This document shows, one piece after another, positions 34,401 to 42,961 of a DNA stretch of 64,000 nucleotides. The translations under genes were made by a program, and so were the position numbers. Origin of the DNA: Telmatactis stephensoni (taxonomy: Eukaryota > Cnidaria > Anthozoa > Actiniaria > Isophelliidae); NCBI GenBank assembly GCA_029948255.1, contig JALIZF010001529.1, forward strand, positions 186,001 through 250,000, read 5' to 3'. The notes beneath the pieces are model-generated. The model searched no databases. It was not told the origin of the DNA and worked only from the letters and a program-made list of their open reading frames with translations. Positions within the stretch are counted from its first letter, which is position 1. Every line of letters begins with the position of its first letter.

Positions 34401-37400
34401 GAAGCTCCTTGGATTGATAGATTTGACAGTGATGTTTCTAAGAAATGGTGACTCACATCTTTTCCAGTTAAAGTTGACAAAGGCAGAGTCTGTTTCGATA
34501 ATATTTCTAATGAGGTAGCTGATGGAGCCAAAGTTGAACCCCTGTCAAGACTATTACTACCCAAACTTGATAAAGGCACTGACAAGAGTGTGTTTTCTGG
34601 AGATTGCTTAGATAATGTTTCCTGTGAAGTAGTTTGGGGAAGAAAAGCTTTACCCAAGTTGTCATTGTTATTTGCTAAACTTGCTAAAGATGCTGCAAAA
34701 AGAGGATTTCCAGAAAAGTCACCTTCATTTGTAATTGATTTGGGTGGAGCCTGTCCAGCTAACATTGCTAATGGAGTCAAAACTTTGTCCTTGCTGGCAT
34801 TTTGACTTGCAAGACTTGATAATGATGTTGTCAATAGGGCATCTTCAGACAAGTTCATTCTCTTTGTATGGGTTGACTTTTTTGCAGGATTTTTCAATGA
34901 AGTTGTAAGCAAAGGACCATGGGATAGTTCAGGGGACTCCTCTATACCAGATGACATTCCTCCACCAAGATCTTTAAATAAGGTTGTAAGTAATGGACTT
35001 CCAGATGTTGAAGTTGAACTCTTTGAAGTTGATAACATCCCACTAGCAAGATCTTTCAATGAGGTTGTAAGCAAAGGACTTTCAGACAGTACAGTTGCAC
35101 CCCTTGTACTGGTCGACACCCCTCCAGAAAGGTTTTTTAATGAGGTTGTAAGCAAAGGACTTTCAGACAGTACAGTTGCACCCCTTGTACTGGTCGACAC
35201 CCCTCCAGAAAGGTCTTTTAATGAAGTTGTAAGCAAAGGACTTTCAGACAGTACAGTTGCACCCCTTGTACTGGTCGACACCCCTCCAGAAAGGTCTTTT
35301 AATGAGTTTGTAAGCAAAGGACTTTCAGACAGTACAGTTGCACCCCTTGTACTGGTCGACACCCCTCCAGAAAGGTCTTTTAATGAGGTTGTAAGCAAAG
35401 TACTTTCAGACAGTACATTTGCACCCCTTGTACTGGTCAACACCCCTCCAGAAAGGTCTTTTAATGAGGTTGTAAGCAAAGGACTTTCAGACAATACAGT
35501 TGAGCCCATGGTACTGGTCGACACCCCTCCAGCAAGATCTTTTAATGATGTTGCAAACAAAGGACTTTGGGAAAGAACAGGGGAATTTTTGTTTGGGATC
35601 TCTTGTGAAATACCACCCAGAGGAAGAGATAATAATGACTCCTGAGTAGGCATATTAGAGAATTTCTCATCTTTAGCAATAGAATTTAAGGACATTGCCA
35701 TAAATGAGTTGGTTGGGTCATCCTTGATAAGAGTTTGTGATGGTTTAGATTGTTGTAAAGAATTTATGTCAGACAGAGGGTCAGTGGCTGTCTTGTCTTT
35801 GTCTGATGAGCTGAAACATGAACTAGAATCTTACCTTATTGTTGCCATGAGTCATGGAAAAAAGGACATGAAAGAAAGACAGAAAGGCATCAAGTTAGTA
35901 GGCTGGAACACCAAGACAAAGTCATTATCATCATAATCAAATTTTAACATCATTTTCAACATCATCATCATCATCATAATTGCAGGGCTTTCAAAATTAT
36001 TTGAACTAGACGGTGAAGTTATTAAAGTAGGGGGCTGTGTCCATTAAAGGTCAAGTAAAAGATTAATTATATATTTTTATAGTAGCCAGTGGTTAACTGC
36101 GAAGCAACTGCCAGAATTCCGGCAGCCGCCATCTTATTTTGAAAGCCCTGAATTGACATCTTTTTTGGCATTGTAAAGCACTGGGACTTTGTGGAGTGCT
36201 ATATCATATCACATTATTATCATTAATTACCATTAGCATAATAAACATCTTTCCCAACATGATCCTTTTAATCACCATCATCATGTAGTCAAACTTCCAA
36301 TAGAGGGGTTTCATGGCAGCCATGTTTGTGGGCAAGTACAATAGAAGGTTTTTGAATGACAAAAGAGTTCATTTCTCTTGGGAGAAAAGGTCTATTATTT
36401 TGACCACAAACATGGCTGCTGTGAAATCCATCTATTACGGCCATCTCACTACAGATGACACCTCCACAATGCCTATTTATGTGACCAGTGTGGCACGTAA
36501 ACAGTATTGCATTAATAATACACACCTGCTCCCTTTGATGGCTTGGTTTTACTGACTTTGTTGTTTTCTAGAACACAAAATGCAAACAAAAGAATAAAAT
36601 GCAGTGAAATTATCCAGTTGTCCTAGGTGCTATGCGTAAACATTACCTTGACTAAATATATAATCCAAAGCTTTCTCAGCATCAAAATTGTACTTGAGTA
36701 TTGCATCTACAGCCGTGGGCTCATGACAATCATCACCCAAGATGGACTGAAGCTGATCCAAACAGGATGACAGTTTGGCTAAAACATAAAAAAGGTTAGT
36801 ATCACTGGACAGGATTGACTTTTCCAAAGAGAGGGTTACAAAATAAATAATGAAACAGTGAAATAAAAAAAACCAGTTACCTTGACTTATAGGGTCCAGT
36901 TGTGGTCGTTTATAATCATGAGAATGAGATAAATGATCTTCTTCTTCTGACTGCTGTTCTTCCTCCTCCTCTTCCTCTACACTTCCAAACCTGCTTTCCA
37001 TGTAGTTAGCAAACAGATTATGCTTCTGTTCCTCATTGCCACGATTATACATAAACTGATGAGCTATAATAAAACAAAATATAGCAATTCAAAACAGCAC
37101 TCTCTATTCAGCAGCCAGTAGCTCATCAAGTTAAAGTTTACGATCTCCAGGGTCAGGTTGCTCAAAGACAGATTAGTGCTTTCTCAAAGTGCACATTATT
37201 CAGGGTTAAATCTCATGAACACCATGTGCATTAACCATTTCTATCCCGTGTACAATGATCGAGTCAGGCTCATTTAGCACTAAGCTGCTTTCAAACAACT
37301 AGGCCCTGAGGACTGTTTCTCAAAAGACCCAATAACTTTACAGGCCCATTAACTTACCCTTACTATAAAGCTTACAGGTGTTTCTCAAAGTGCACATTAT

Positions 37401-38576
37401 TTTTAGTTTCTATGATTTTACAGGCAAGTTCATGAGTACCATTTCCATAATTTTTCAAAAAATTAATGGGTGTGTAAACTTATCAAGTCTTTCAAGCAAT
37501 GGCCCCCTGGACCTCAGAGCAAGTAATTACCTGTTGATGGTGAGATACACATGTCATGATCTTCGACTGAATGCCCATAGACATCATCTGACATATCTAT
37601 GATCAAATAAACTCACAGGTTATATATGGCTATAGGAGACTCTGTTTGATTTTACAACACTCCACCCCAAGTTAAAGTGAAAGTTTCTTTTGTTTGTATA
37701 CACTTTAAGGCTGTGTAAATGTCCCCAATATTGTTGACCAACAACTCCCATCATTAATGCATCCAACATGTTGACTACATTGAATACATTGGATAACAAC
37801 ATTGAACATTTTTCTTGTTCCATTATCTGACCAGAGCATACAAGTAACACAATGTCGGGTTGATTTGAACTGCCAACCAACATCAGGTAGATTTAGCAAA
37901 CAAGATACCACATAAAAGAGGATGTCACATATCAGTGTCATATTTCAAAATGATGGTTGAGGTCACCAACATTGAACATGGTGCCATATTGTCACAGAGG
38001 TTCCATGATCATCACACATCTGTTCTCATGTTGCATTGTTTGCTAAATCTGACAAATGTTGGATATTGTTGGAAGCATTTCATTTGCATGCGTCTTAAAG
38101 AAGGCAACAACAAGAAGTAGTCATTGTGTTTGGAGCATTCACCTTGTCGTTCCCATGACCCTAGCAATAAAACTAAACAAGGTTAAGCAAAGTAGGCCAA
38201 AACATTAAAGAACAGATAAGTAACAATAAGATTTGTTGACTTAAAATAACCACGTCTAACTGCTCAGAAAACCACCAACATTAATTTGTCCTTGTGCCCT
38301 TGATCCATTCAATCGATTTCATTATTACAGATAACATGTAAGGCTGATCAATATAAACATTACAATTTTATTTTGAATCAAATATTTCTTTAGTTTCATT
38401 TCATATTGATAAATATCTTTCAGCCAAACGACATAATTTTAGATAATTTTTCATTACGAAATATAAAACGACCAAAGGCCAACAAGAAAATTAAAATTTA
38501 TCAATTTATACGATCGTAAAAAGTAATTCTCACCCTCCTCGTAGGCATAATTCCTGACATTTCTATGTCTTGACAT
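19213..38576 (-). CDS. HBS1L: HBS1-like translational GTPase (Pelota partner)
   Basis: Nineteen exons join in phase to give 677 residues (human 684): 38576-38534, 37596-37531, 37063-36881, 36778-36647, 32494-32270, 31720-31656, 31580-31514, 29607-29526, 29193-29110, 28060-27943, 27538-27392, 27045-26971, 26598-26481, 26234-26166, 25600-25496, 20791-20701, 20494-20386, 19887-19787 and 19366-19213. The N-terminus [14 protein letters not shown] matches HBS1L, and residues about 98-141 form the small helical UBA-like module. G motifs are intact: G1 GHVDAGKS at 261-268, G2 RGITMDVG at 316-323, G3 DAPGH at 338-342, G4 NKLD at 400-403, G5 CSGL near 438-441. Beta-barrel domains 2 and 3 follow. HBS1 with Pelota dissociates stalled ribosomes in no-go and non-stop decay. 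Exon 6 (31720) uses an AG just inside a nearer candidate; phase supports the choice. The gene also makes a SKI7-type form. Confidence 0.96.
20396..20700. other. HBS1L intron sequence with AAAGT-type simple repeat
   Basis: Between exons 20494 and 20701 lies a run of AAAGTAAAGTAAAAGT-like sequence at about 20596-20645. The rest is plain intron. Confidence 0.5.
21496..24751 (+). CDS. Ankyrin-repeat protein gene nested in an HBS1L intron
   Basis: Three exons join in phase: 21496-22070, 22141-22220 and 24414-24751, giving 330 residues. Residues 1-160 hold four or five ankyrin repeats ([60 protein letters not shown]). A Pro-rich linker ([19 protein letters not shown]) and a strongly charged C-terminal coiled coil ([20 protein letters not shown]) follow. 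The start is the first ATG after an in-frame TAA upstream. It is on the strand opposite to HBS1L, inside the 4.7 kb intron between exons 25496 and 20791. Intron 2 carries CTGT and CT microsatellites, a LINE fragment and a hAT-like repeat. I do not recognise a named orthologue; a cytoplasmic or nuclear scaffold is a guess. Confidence 0.8.
22236..22330. repeat. (CTGT)n microsatellite
   Basis: Tandem CTGT units, slightly interrupted, occur in intron 2 of the nested ankyrin gene, 16 bp past its splice donor. Confidence 0.95.
22373..22440. repeat. (TC)n microsatellite
   Basis: About 33 uninterrupted TC dinucleotides lie immediately before the LINE fragment. Confidence 0.95.
22455..23990 (+). mobile_element. 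5'-truncated LINE with an open reverse-transcriptase frame
   Basis: An open frame from about 22455 to the stop at 23802 encodes most of a non-LTR reverse transcriptase. It shows [64 protein letters not shown] and the catalytic YADD box, then the usual thumb region and the C-terminal [13 protein letters not shown] motif. No endonuclease domain is present, so it is truncated at the 5' end. The 3' tail runs to about 23945, where AATAAA occurs. The family is of the CR1/L2/Rex type by look; exact clade not assigned. The frame is intact, so the insertion is probably young. It is in the same direction as the host ankyrin gene and antisense to HBS1L. Confidence 0.88.
24148..24316. mobile_element. Degenerate hAT-like repeat
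   Basis: The left end CAGGGGCGGATTTAGGAGAG is a classic hAT MITE terminus. A weak inverted partner, CCTGGACCCACCTCTG, closes it. No clear target duplication was found, so the right boundary is uncertain. Confidence 0.4.
24770..24870 (+). repeat. Polypurine (GGGGA)n tract
   Basis: About 100 bp of almost pure purine, with many runs of 3 to 7 G, starts just after the stop of the nested ankyrin gene. It could form G-quadruplex or triplex DNA. On the HBS1L transcript the same tract is polypyrimidine. Confidence 0.85.
25076..25160. repeat. Degenerate ACGTAACGTTAACGTA repeat
   Basis: Overlapping copies of AACGTAA and ACGTTA, in both orientations, make a short self-complementary satellite-like patch in an HBS1L intron. 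Confidence 0.75.
25720..26034. mobile_element. CAGGG-terminus MITE with CCAGGA modules
   Basis: The ends CAGGGTTCGTACGCC and GGCGTACGAACCCTG are perfect inverted repeats, with CCAAG on both flanks (25715-25719 and 26035-26039), a 5-bp target duplication. The interior is built from many TCCAGGAxTTTCCAGG-like phrases. It lies in an HBS1L intron. The 5-bp duplication with CAGGG ends resembles the hAT5-type lineage, but this assignment is tentative. Confidence 0.8.
26733..26865. mobile_element. AGAGYAGATTT-family MITE, diverged inverted copy
   Basis: AGAGCAGTTTCCGTAAGACTG, GTTACAGCAGGAATTTTGAA and ACAGCATTGACATGGTC follow the family in reverse order relative to 3546-3702. It lies in an HBS1L intron. 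Confidence 0.5.
27738..27786. repeat. (GAT)n-rich microsatellite
   Basis: GATGATGATGATGACGATAA-type repeats occur in the HBS1L intron between exons 27943 and 27538. Confidence 0.8.
28387..28665. mobile_element. MITE with TACCGTATTTACTCGAATAA termini
   Basis: The left end CCGTATTTACTCGAATAAGC and the right end GCTTATTCGAGTAAATACAG are inverted repeats. Extra copies of AATAAGCGCCTCCCCC lie inside next to both ends. TA on each side suggests a TA target duplication. It lies in an HBS1L intron. Confidence 0.75.
29678..31500. repeat. 22-bp minisatellite, about 80 units, in an HBS1L intron
   Basis: The unit on + reads roughly ACCAACCACTTACTGACACC plus TT. It fills most of the intron between HBS1L exons 31580-31514 and 29607-29526. 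On the transcribed strand every unit carries two splice-donor-like words, GGTAAGG and CAGTAAGTGG. The array ends next to the true donor of exon 31514, and that donor itself (GTAAGTGCTTAGTACATGG) looks like a diverged unit. Higher-order variants (GGCCACTTACCACC, CTACTTTCTGAC) recur, implying block duplications. Confidence 0.97.
31822..31940 (+). mobile_element. Fragment of the SINE family seen at 41105-41440
   Basis: The run around CCAGGTTCTCCAGTTTTTCC, TCAGCAAAAATCAACATGTA and AGTGTAGAGGTAAT matches the body of the SINE at 41105-41440 closely. The tRNA-like head is absent. Confidence 0.7.
31961..32230. mobile_element. MITE with AAGGCCAGCACACACTAGG termini
   Basis: AAGGCCAGCACACACTAGG at the left is mirrored by CCTAGTGTGTGCCGGCCTT at the right. 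It directly follows the SINE fragment and lies between two HBS1L exons, 40 bp from the donor of exon 32270. Confidence 0.85.
32590..32780. repeat. Foldback repeat in an HBS1L intron
   Basis: TAACTCCTGTCACAGCACTCTG near 32597 is mirrored by CAGAGCTGTGACAGGAGTTA near 32752. Inside, GACTAGCCATTTCCCTGA pairs with TCAGGGAAATTGCTAGTC. It is a hairpin-forming element. Confidence 0.75.
32885..33240 (+). mobile_element. tRNA-derived SINE, diverged copy
   Basis: The segment GGTTTGATTTCCCACCCAG resembles a decayed B box, followed by CACTCAGAGTCTTTAAATAATTGAGGA, TGTAATTACATCTGCAAAT and CTTCTTGGACAAAAACATTA. The same string occurs inverted at 49600-49945. It lies in the HBS1L intron that serves as 3' flank of the SKI7-type exon. 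Confidence 0.65.
33929..35802 (-). CDS. HBS1L: Alternative SKI7-type 3' terminal exon of HBS1L
   Basis: After exon 4 (ending 36647, phase 1) the acceptor AG before 35802 continues the frame as [20 protein letters not shown] and runs open for 623 residues to a stop at 33929, giving a 765-residue product with the first 141 residues shared with the GTPase. The C-terminus reads [13 protein letters not shown] (residues 741-753 of this form), which matches my recollection of the conserved motif of HBS1LV3/SKI7 proteins, the bridge between the cytoplasmic exosome and the Ski complex. The rest is intrinsically disordered and built from about 14 copies of an [13 protein letters not shown] motif, seven or eight of them inside near-identical 27-residue repeats. 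A basic stretch ([17 protein letters not shown]) precedes the C-terminus. In other eukaryotes SKI7 function is made from HBS1 genes by just this kind of splicing; the function here is inferred from motif and gene position. Confidence 0.88.
35035..35600 (-). repeat. In-frame 81-bp coding repeat array in the SKI7-type exon
   Basis: Six to eight tandem 81-bp units encode [20 protein letters not shown] followed by TSTRGAT. Units 3-6 are nearly identical at DNA level, implying recent expansion, while units on either edge are diverged. The reading frame is kept in all units. Confidence 0.9.
35983..36150. mobile_element. MITE with CAGGGCTTTCAAAAT termini
   Basis: CAGGGCTTTCAAAAT and ATTTTGAAAGCCCTG are perfect inverted repeats, flanked by AATTG on each side, a 5-bp target duplication. 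It is the same terminal class as 25720-26034. It lies in the HBS1L intron upstream of the SKI7-type exon. Confidence 0.8.
36297..36440. mobile_element. Short foldback MITE in an HBS1L intron
   Basis: TTTCATGGCAGCCATGTTTG on the left is mirrored by CAAACATGGCTGCTGTGAAA on the right, with weaker symmetry extending about 12 bp further out. Confidence 0.75.
37707..38101. mobile_element. Probable MITE in HBS1L intron 1
   Basis: CTTTAAGGCTGTGTAAATG and CATTTGCATGCGTCTTAAAG are imperfect inverted ends. The interior has repeated CCAACATTG/CAATGTTGG words, also seen around 62330-62540. Confidence 0.5.
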
Positions 38577-38689
38577 TTTGGGATTTCTTTCTGATTAGAA
38601 ATGACACGTATTTGAAGTCATGCCTGGCCAAATAATGGAGTAAAACCTCGCAAACATTGCCACGATTATTCCACAGTTTTCTTGTTTCT

Positions 38690-38703
38690 GGCGGCCATTT
38701 TGG
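38690..38703 (-). promoter_or_regulatory. YY1-like site upstream of HBS1L
   Basis: The minus strand reads CCAAAATGGCCGCC about 115 bp before the HBS1L start codon. AAAATGGC is a YY1-type core in a TATA-less, housekeeping-like promoter. The assignment rests on motif and position only. Confidence 0.4.
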
Positions 38704-38884
38704 AAAGGACCTCGCTTTCATTCACTTCTAGTTCCATTCCTCCGAATGTAAAGCACAGGAACCCCAACAACCCATACAGATGGGCGTTGATGTGCGTTCA
38801 TTCGGGCTACAACCAAGATATTTGACATAAATGATGTAAATGAGGGGAGATTGATCGACAAAAGGAGTTATCCACTCGAAAAGC

Positions 38885-39027
38885 TAGAGCAGATTTCGTA
38901 TGAGTGTGAAACGGACCGCTCCGTGCCGTAACCGTGTCAGTGCCGTGATGTCTATAAAAACATTCGAAATTTCTGCCGTGACCGTGCGGTGCCGTTTTCA
39001 CAGTCATACGAAATCTACTCTAATAGT
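38885..39027. mobile_element. Short MITE, AGAGYAGATTT family, best-preserved copy
   Basis: AGAGCAGATTTCGTATGAGT and CATACGAAATCTACTCT form inverted ends of about 30 bp around GTGCCGTAACCGTGTCAGTG. This is the least decayed copy, and it lies about 310 bp upstream of the HBS1L start. Confidence 0.8.
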
Positions 39028-41104
39028 CGTACTCGGCTACGCCCCGTGCGACACTTACGCTTCTCTCGAGCTTAGCAGCCTCCCGCGTGCATCCTTAACT
39101 CAACATATGGACGCACGCTTGGTGCTAACCATTTCTTGCTTAGCAAGACGTCAAGATCGTTCAGGATACGCCATTTTCCTGGGGATTTCATGTAAATATT
39201 GAGCTTTTTAGAGTCATTTTCTTGATCTATGAAGAAGTTGGAGGGCATTATTAAGCCCTGTGACAGCCTAAGTCGCACTGTCTCGACAAATGAGTTCAGT
39301 GCAAGGATAATCCACGAAGAAGTGTGAGAAAAGTTCGCTATTTTATTTCAAGACTGAAGGCATCAAGACTGAAGGCAGGGAAGTTTTCGAAATGATAGCC
39401 TTCTCTCTCGTTCCCAGTCTATAGGGGGCCTAGGGTAGGGAATCTTGAATTCTGTTTTAGGCCAGTCCTCAGATTCATTATAGATTATTATTTTTTAATT
39501 GAATGTAATGAATTTGAAATTTTATCAAATCAAAATCAAATCAAATCAGTCCCCTGGAGGGCCGCTACGCAGACTATCGAATTCGAAACTTCATAGAGAA
39601 GGACGATGGCACCCTACCGAGGCAAAAGGCAAATATTTCACGTCCTGCAGATGCCAGAAAAGTAATATTTGGCCTGAAAGGGGTAAAGTGCTGCCCGTGG
39701 CAGCTCCATTCGCGTCGTGCTTTGTGGTAGTTTGCGGTCACACTTTGTGGTCGTTGAGAAGTGGCATTCGTGTCCAAAATGCTTGTCCCTTTGCCCGCTG
39801 CTCGACTGATGAGAAAATAACTTAGCTAGATAACAAGTGTTAGGACTGAACTTTGCTCTGAAAGTGCAATTTGGATACTAAATAAAGATTTCAAAGGAAA
39901 TTAACGAGTTAAAAGTGACAATATTTTCAGAAGCCTGTATTTGAATTTTATTGGTTTCGTGAAATGCAACATGCAAGCCACGAGTCTCAAAATCTCTATA
40001 TATCTAGATGCCTAAGTTTTGATGCCATTCGACTTTTAAACGACTACAGTCCTGATCACTTTAAAATTATCATCTCACTACTGAACTCAGTTTAAGAACG
40101 ATAAAGCTACAATTTTAAAACTCCATAGGTCGAATTCGACCCATTTTCTAGGCCCTAGATTGCCTAGAAACTTTTCTGCCCGCCCGGGGCGGCAGTCAGA
40201 AAAGAATGAATACTTTCCAGTTGGTCGCCACCTAAGTGACAGAGTTTTTTACTATAATAATAATACTTTATTTATCCTGAAAAATGAGTCAGCTAACATA
40301 AAAAATGTTAGCTGGTATAAATTCATGTGCAGCAATTATAATACTATAAAAAATCTATAAAATATATATCTTCATATATAAACATCGCCAACTGAGAATC
40401 AAAATATGAATATAGAATATAAATGAAATATAAGTGAAATATAAATGGAATAAATATATAACAAGACACAAAAAGGATATGTATATATGTATAATATTAT
40501 CAACTAATTACGATTTAGGATTTGCTGAACACTATACTATAAACAGAAAGAGTTAAAGATAAACGGTTTTTTTACAGTAAAGGATGTACACGTAAGATTG
40601 AATATGTTTACAAATTTACATAAAATAAAAAAAATGCACTTTAAAATTTGCACTTTAGATCTGTCCTACCACTTGAAAGTGCTCTTCTCTATTGCATGTT
40701 CATCGATAAACAATACAAATGGAAATCTGTAAGACCGTATTAAAGCGGTATCATTTCAAAACGTCAGTAAGTACACTCTCTTTAGTTTTATACGATGTTA
40801 AGGCCGATTTACACGGTACGATATGTCGGCCCGACGGATTTGACTTTTATTGTTTTTAGCACTCCTTTTTTATTCAAAAAATCGGCCCGACACGAGAAAA
40901 ATCTGTTGCACTGTATTTCTCTCTTTTCCCAAAGGAAGCTTATCAAAAATCGGGCCGACACATCGTGCCGTGTAAACCAGCCTTTACAGATTTCTATTGC
41001 GGATCCCTTATTGCATTAGTCTCTACACCGACACAGCCCAAACTCAAATTCACTCGCTAGTCTCTCAGTCTCTTTTGATAAACAAGAGATTGGTTTAGTG
41101 AGTG
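39028..41104. other. Intergenic region upstream of HBS1L
   Basis: I see no convincing gene. It holds an AAATCAAAATCAAATCAAAT simple repeat near 39525-39547, an AT-rich stretch at about 40240-40660, and the MITE at 40801-40984. Short open frames here have no recognisable motif or splice support. Confidence 0.5.
40801..40984. mobile_element. MITE with AGGCCGATTTACACGG termini
   Basis: The left end AGGCCGATTTACACGGTACG is mirrored by CGTGCCGTGTAAACCAGCCT. Internal TCGGCCCGAC/GTCGGGCCGA pairs extend the symmetry. It is non-coding. Confidence 0.8.
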
Positions 41105-41440
41105 ACATGGGTACGTGGCATGGGTGGCGTACGTGTTTAATGCGTCGTCTTTCCACCACTGTGTTCTAGCGGTCTAGGGTTTCGGCTGGTTCGAGCCCCG
41201 CTGTTTGACCAGATGTGAATTGAGTTTGTTTGATGTGTTGTTCTCTCCCTTGCCACGAGGGTTTTTTCTCCGGGTTCTCCGGTTTTTCCTCCCTCAGCAA
41301 AAATCAACATGTGAGTTGAGCATTGTATGGAAAATATTCAAGTGTAGAGGTAGTGAGTGTGAGATGAAAGATGGCCCAATGGAAGATTAGCGAAAGCTAA
41401 ATTGGCTTCCGTCTATAAATAAAGACTGTTTTTTTTAGTG
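41105..41440 (+). mobile_element. tRNA-derived SINE
   Basis: The head GTGGCATGGGTGGCGTACGT leads to a good RNA polymerase III B box, GGTTCGAGCCC, at 41188-41198. The body contains GGTTCTCCGGTTTTTCCTCC and AGCAAAAATCAACATGTGAG, and the tail AATAAAGACTGTTTTTTTT ends in T. A second partial copy is at 31822-31940. Confidence 0.75.
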
Positions 41441-42876
41441 TTACAAGAATTGGTCTAATACTGGCACACCTTTGCCATAACCTAAACACCTCAGCTCTAA
41501 CACACTACGGCATCAAATTTTATTTTATTCAGCTGACTAAGGTCAAGTAAGCTTACTAGACTGAATTTATAAGTCGTAGTTTTCGCTCCTTTTTGTCGTT
41601 AGATCGCTCGACTACCACAGGAAGCCCAAGGAGCGATTTAGAATCAGTCTAATAAAGCTTGCGTGTATACATACTCATCCGAAGATGTTACAAAACGCAC
41701 CTTTTTTGCTACGATTAGGACTTGCGTCCACATTTCTTTTGTCTTAAAGCCCACTGTTTCAGTATTGCGCGCGTTCATACCTACATTTCAAGACTTCTTT
41801 TCCGCTTAATTGTGCTAGTCAGTTTCACTCGTAGGAGTGTCAACATTTGAGTGTATAAAAAGAATTGTTGAAAAGGATTTTGGTAGTTTAAGCATGAAGC
41901 GTCATAAGGACTAAGGTTTATAGATAACAAAAGCGGAAGAAACAAGATGTATTCTTCAATTAATAGAGATTAATATTGACGTTCTCTAAGACGTCAGACT
42001 TCGTTATAGTCATACTTTAAAATCTTCCATTAGCAAATAATCCATTAAAACTGACCATGTATCTGTAGGCTAGTCTGGCTAGAGACGACCAATAACGCGT
42101 ATAGCAGCCAAGATACTCGATATGAATGCAGAGAACTCCCACCCTAACAGATATTAATTATAACCAGACAATTTTCTTCCATCTGATAAAGTTGTCTTTC
42201 ATATGGAAAGATCGAAGTCTGTGCGTGGCTGATATTTCTGATTCCTATTCAAATTTTGCACGCAAATCCCCGTTTTAAGCTATATTAGAACCTTTATTGA
42301 ACTAAAAATAGTTTGGCAATCTCGTATGATCATTTTGTATATGCAACATGTGTGGGATAAGTGTTTAGTATTCATTTTTTATGTGCTTTTGCTTTATTGT
42401 TTTTTGTTTGTTTGCTGTTAATTTTGTTTTAGTCACTCGATTTGTTCAGAACTGTTTTCTTTCACTTTCACCTATCATGTTTCACAATATCAACATTTAC
42501 AACTTTGGGATATTGTTTGAAGTTTGAGGTCCATTTGCAATTTGCAATATATGTATTCTATTCGTACGGTTGTACAACTATGAAAGACTTCTCGTCAACT
42601 AGTATGTCTCATTAATTATTCTACGGTCAATTTTCTATACTAGCAACATATTAACTCCCGAAACCCAACTTTCATTATTACACATATTGATTAACGTCTA
42701 ATGTATGAATTGCTGACGTTTCTTGTGGATCCGCGGCGTCTATACGGCTTGAGGGCAAAACTAGCTCCGTAATTACACTTAAACTGATACCACTAAAACA
42801 ACCTCATTGACCGATTTATTATCTAATTGGGCTCTTCTGGCAGTTTTTCTTCGTTTTTTTTCCCTGTCATAAAATT

Positions 42877-42961
42877 CAGACCTGTTATCTTCTCAATGAG
42901 TAGACCGTGTAAAATGAAGTTCATTTTACACGGTCTACTCATTGAGAAGATAACAGGTCTG
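42877..42961. repeat. Perfect palindrome, 42-bp arms, 1-nt centre
   Basis: The arm CAGACCTGTTATCTTCTCAA... (42877-42918) is followed after one G (42919) by its exact reverse complement (42920-42961). No mismatch is seen. It would form a long hairpin or cruciform. Confidence 0.97.

Noticed and set aside
36313..36555. 80-residue plus-strand frame in an HBS1L intron
   Set aside because: It lies across a foldback MITE and has no coding character.
41188..41198. B-box sequence suggesting a tRNA gene
   Set aside because: The surrounding sequence does not fold as a cloverleaf and continues into a SINE body shared with 31822-31940.
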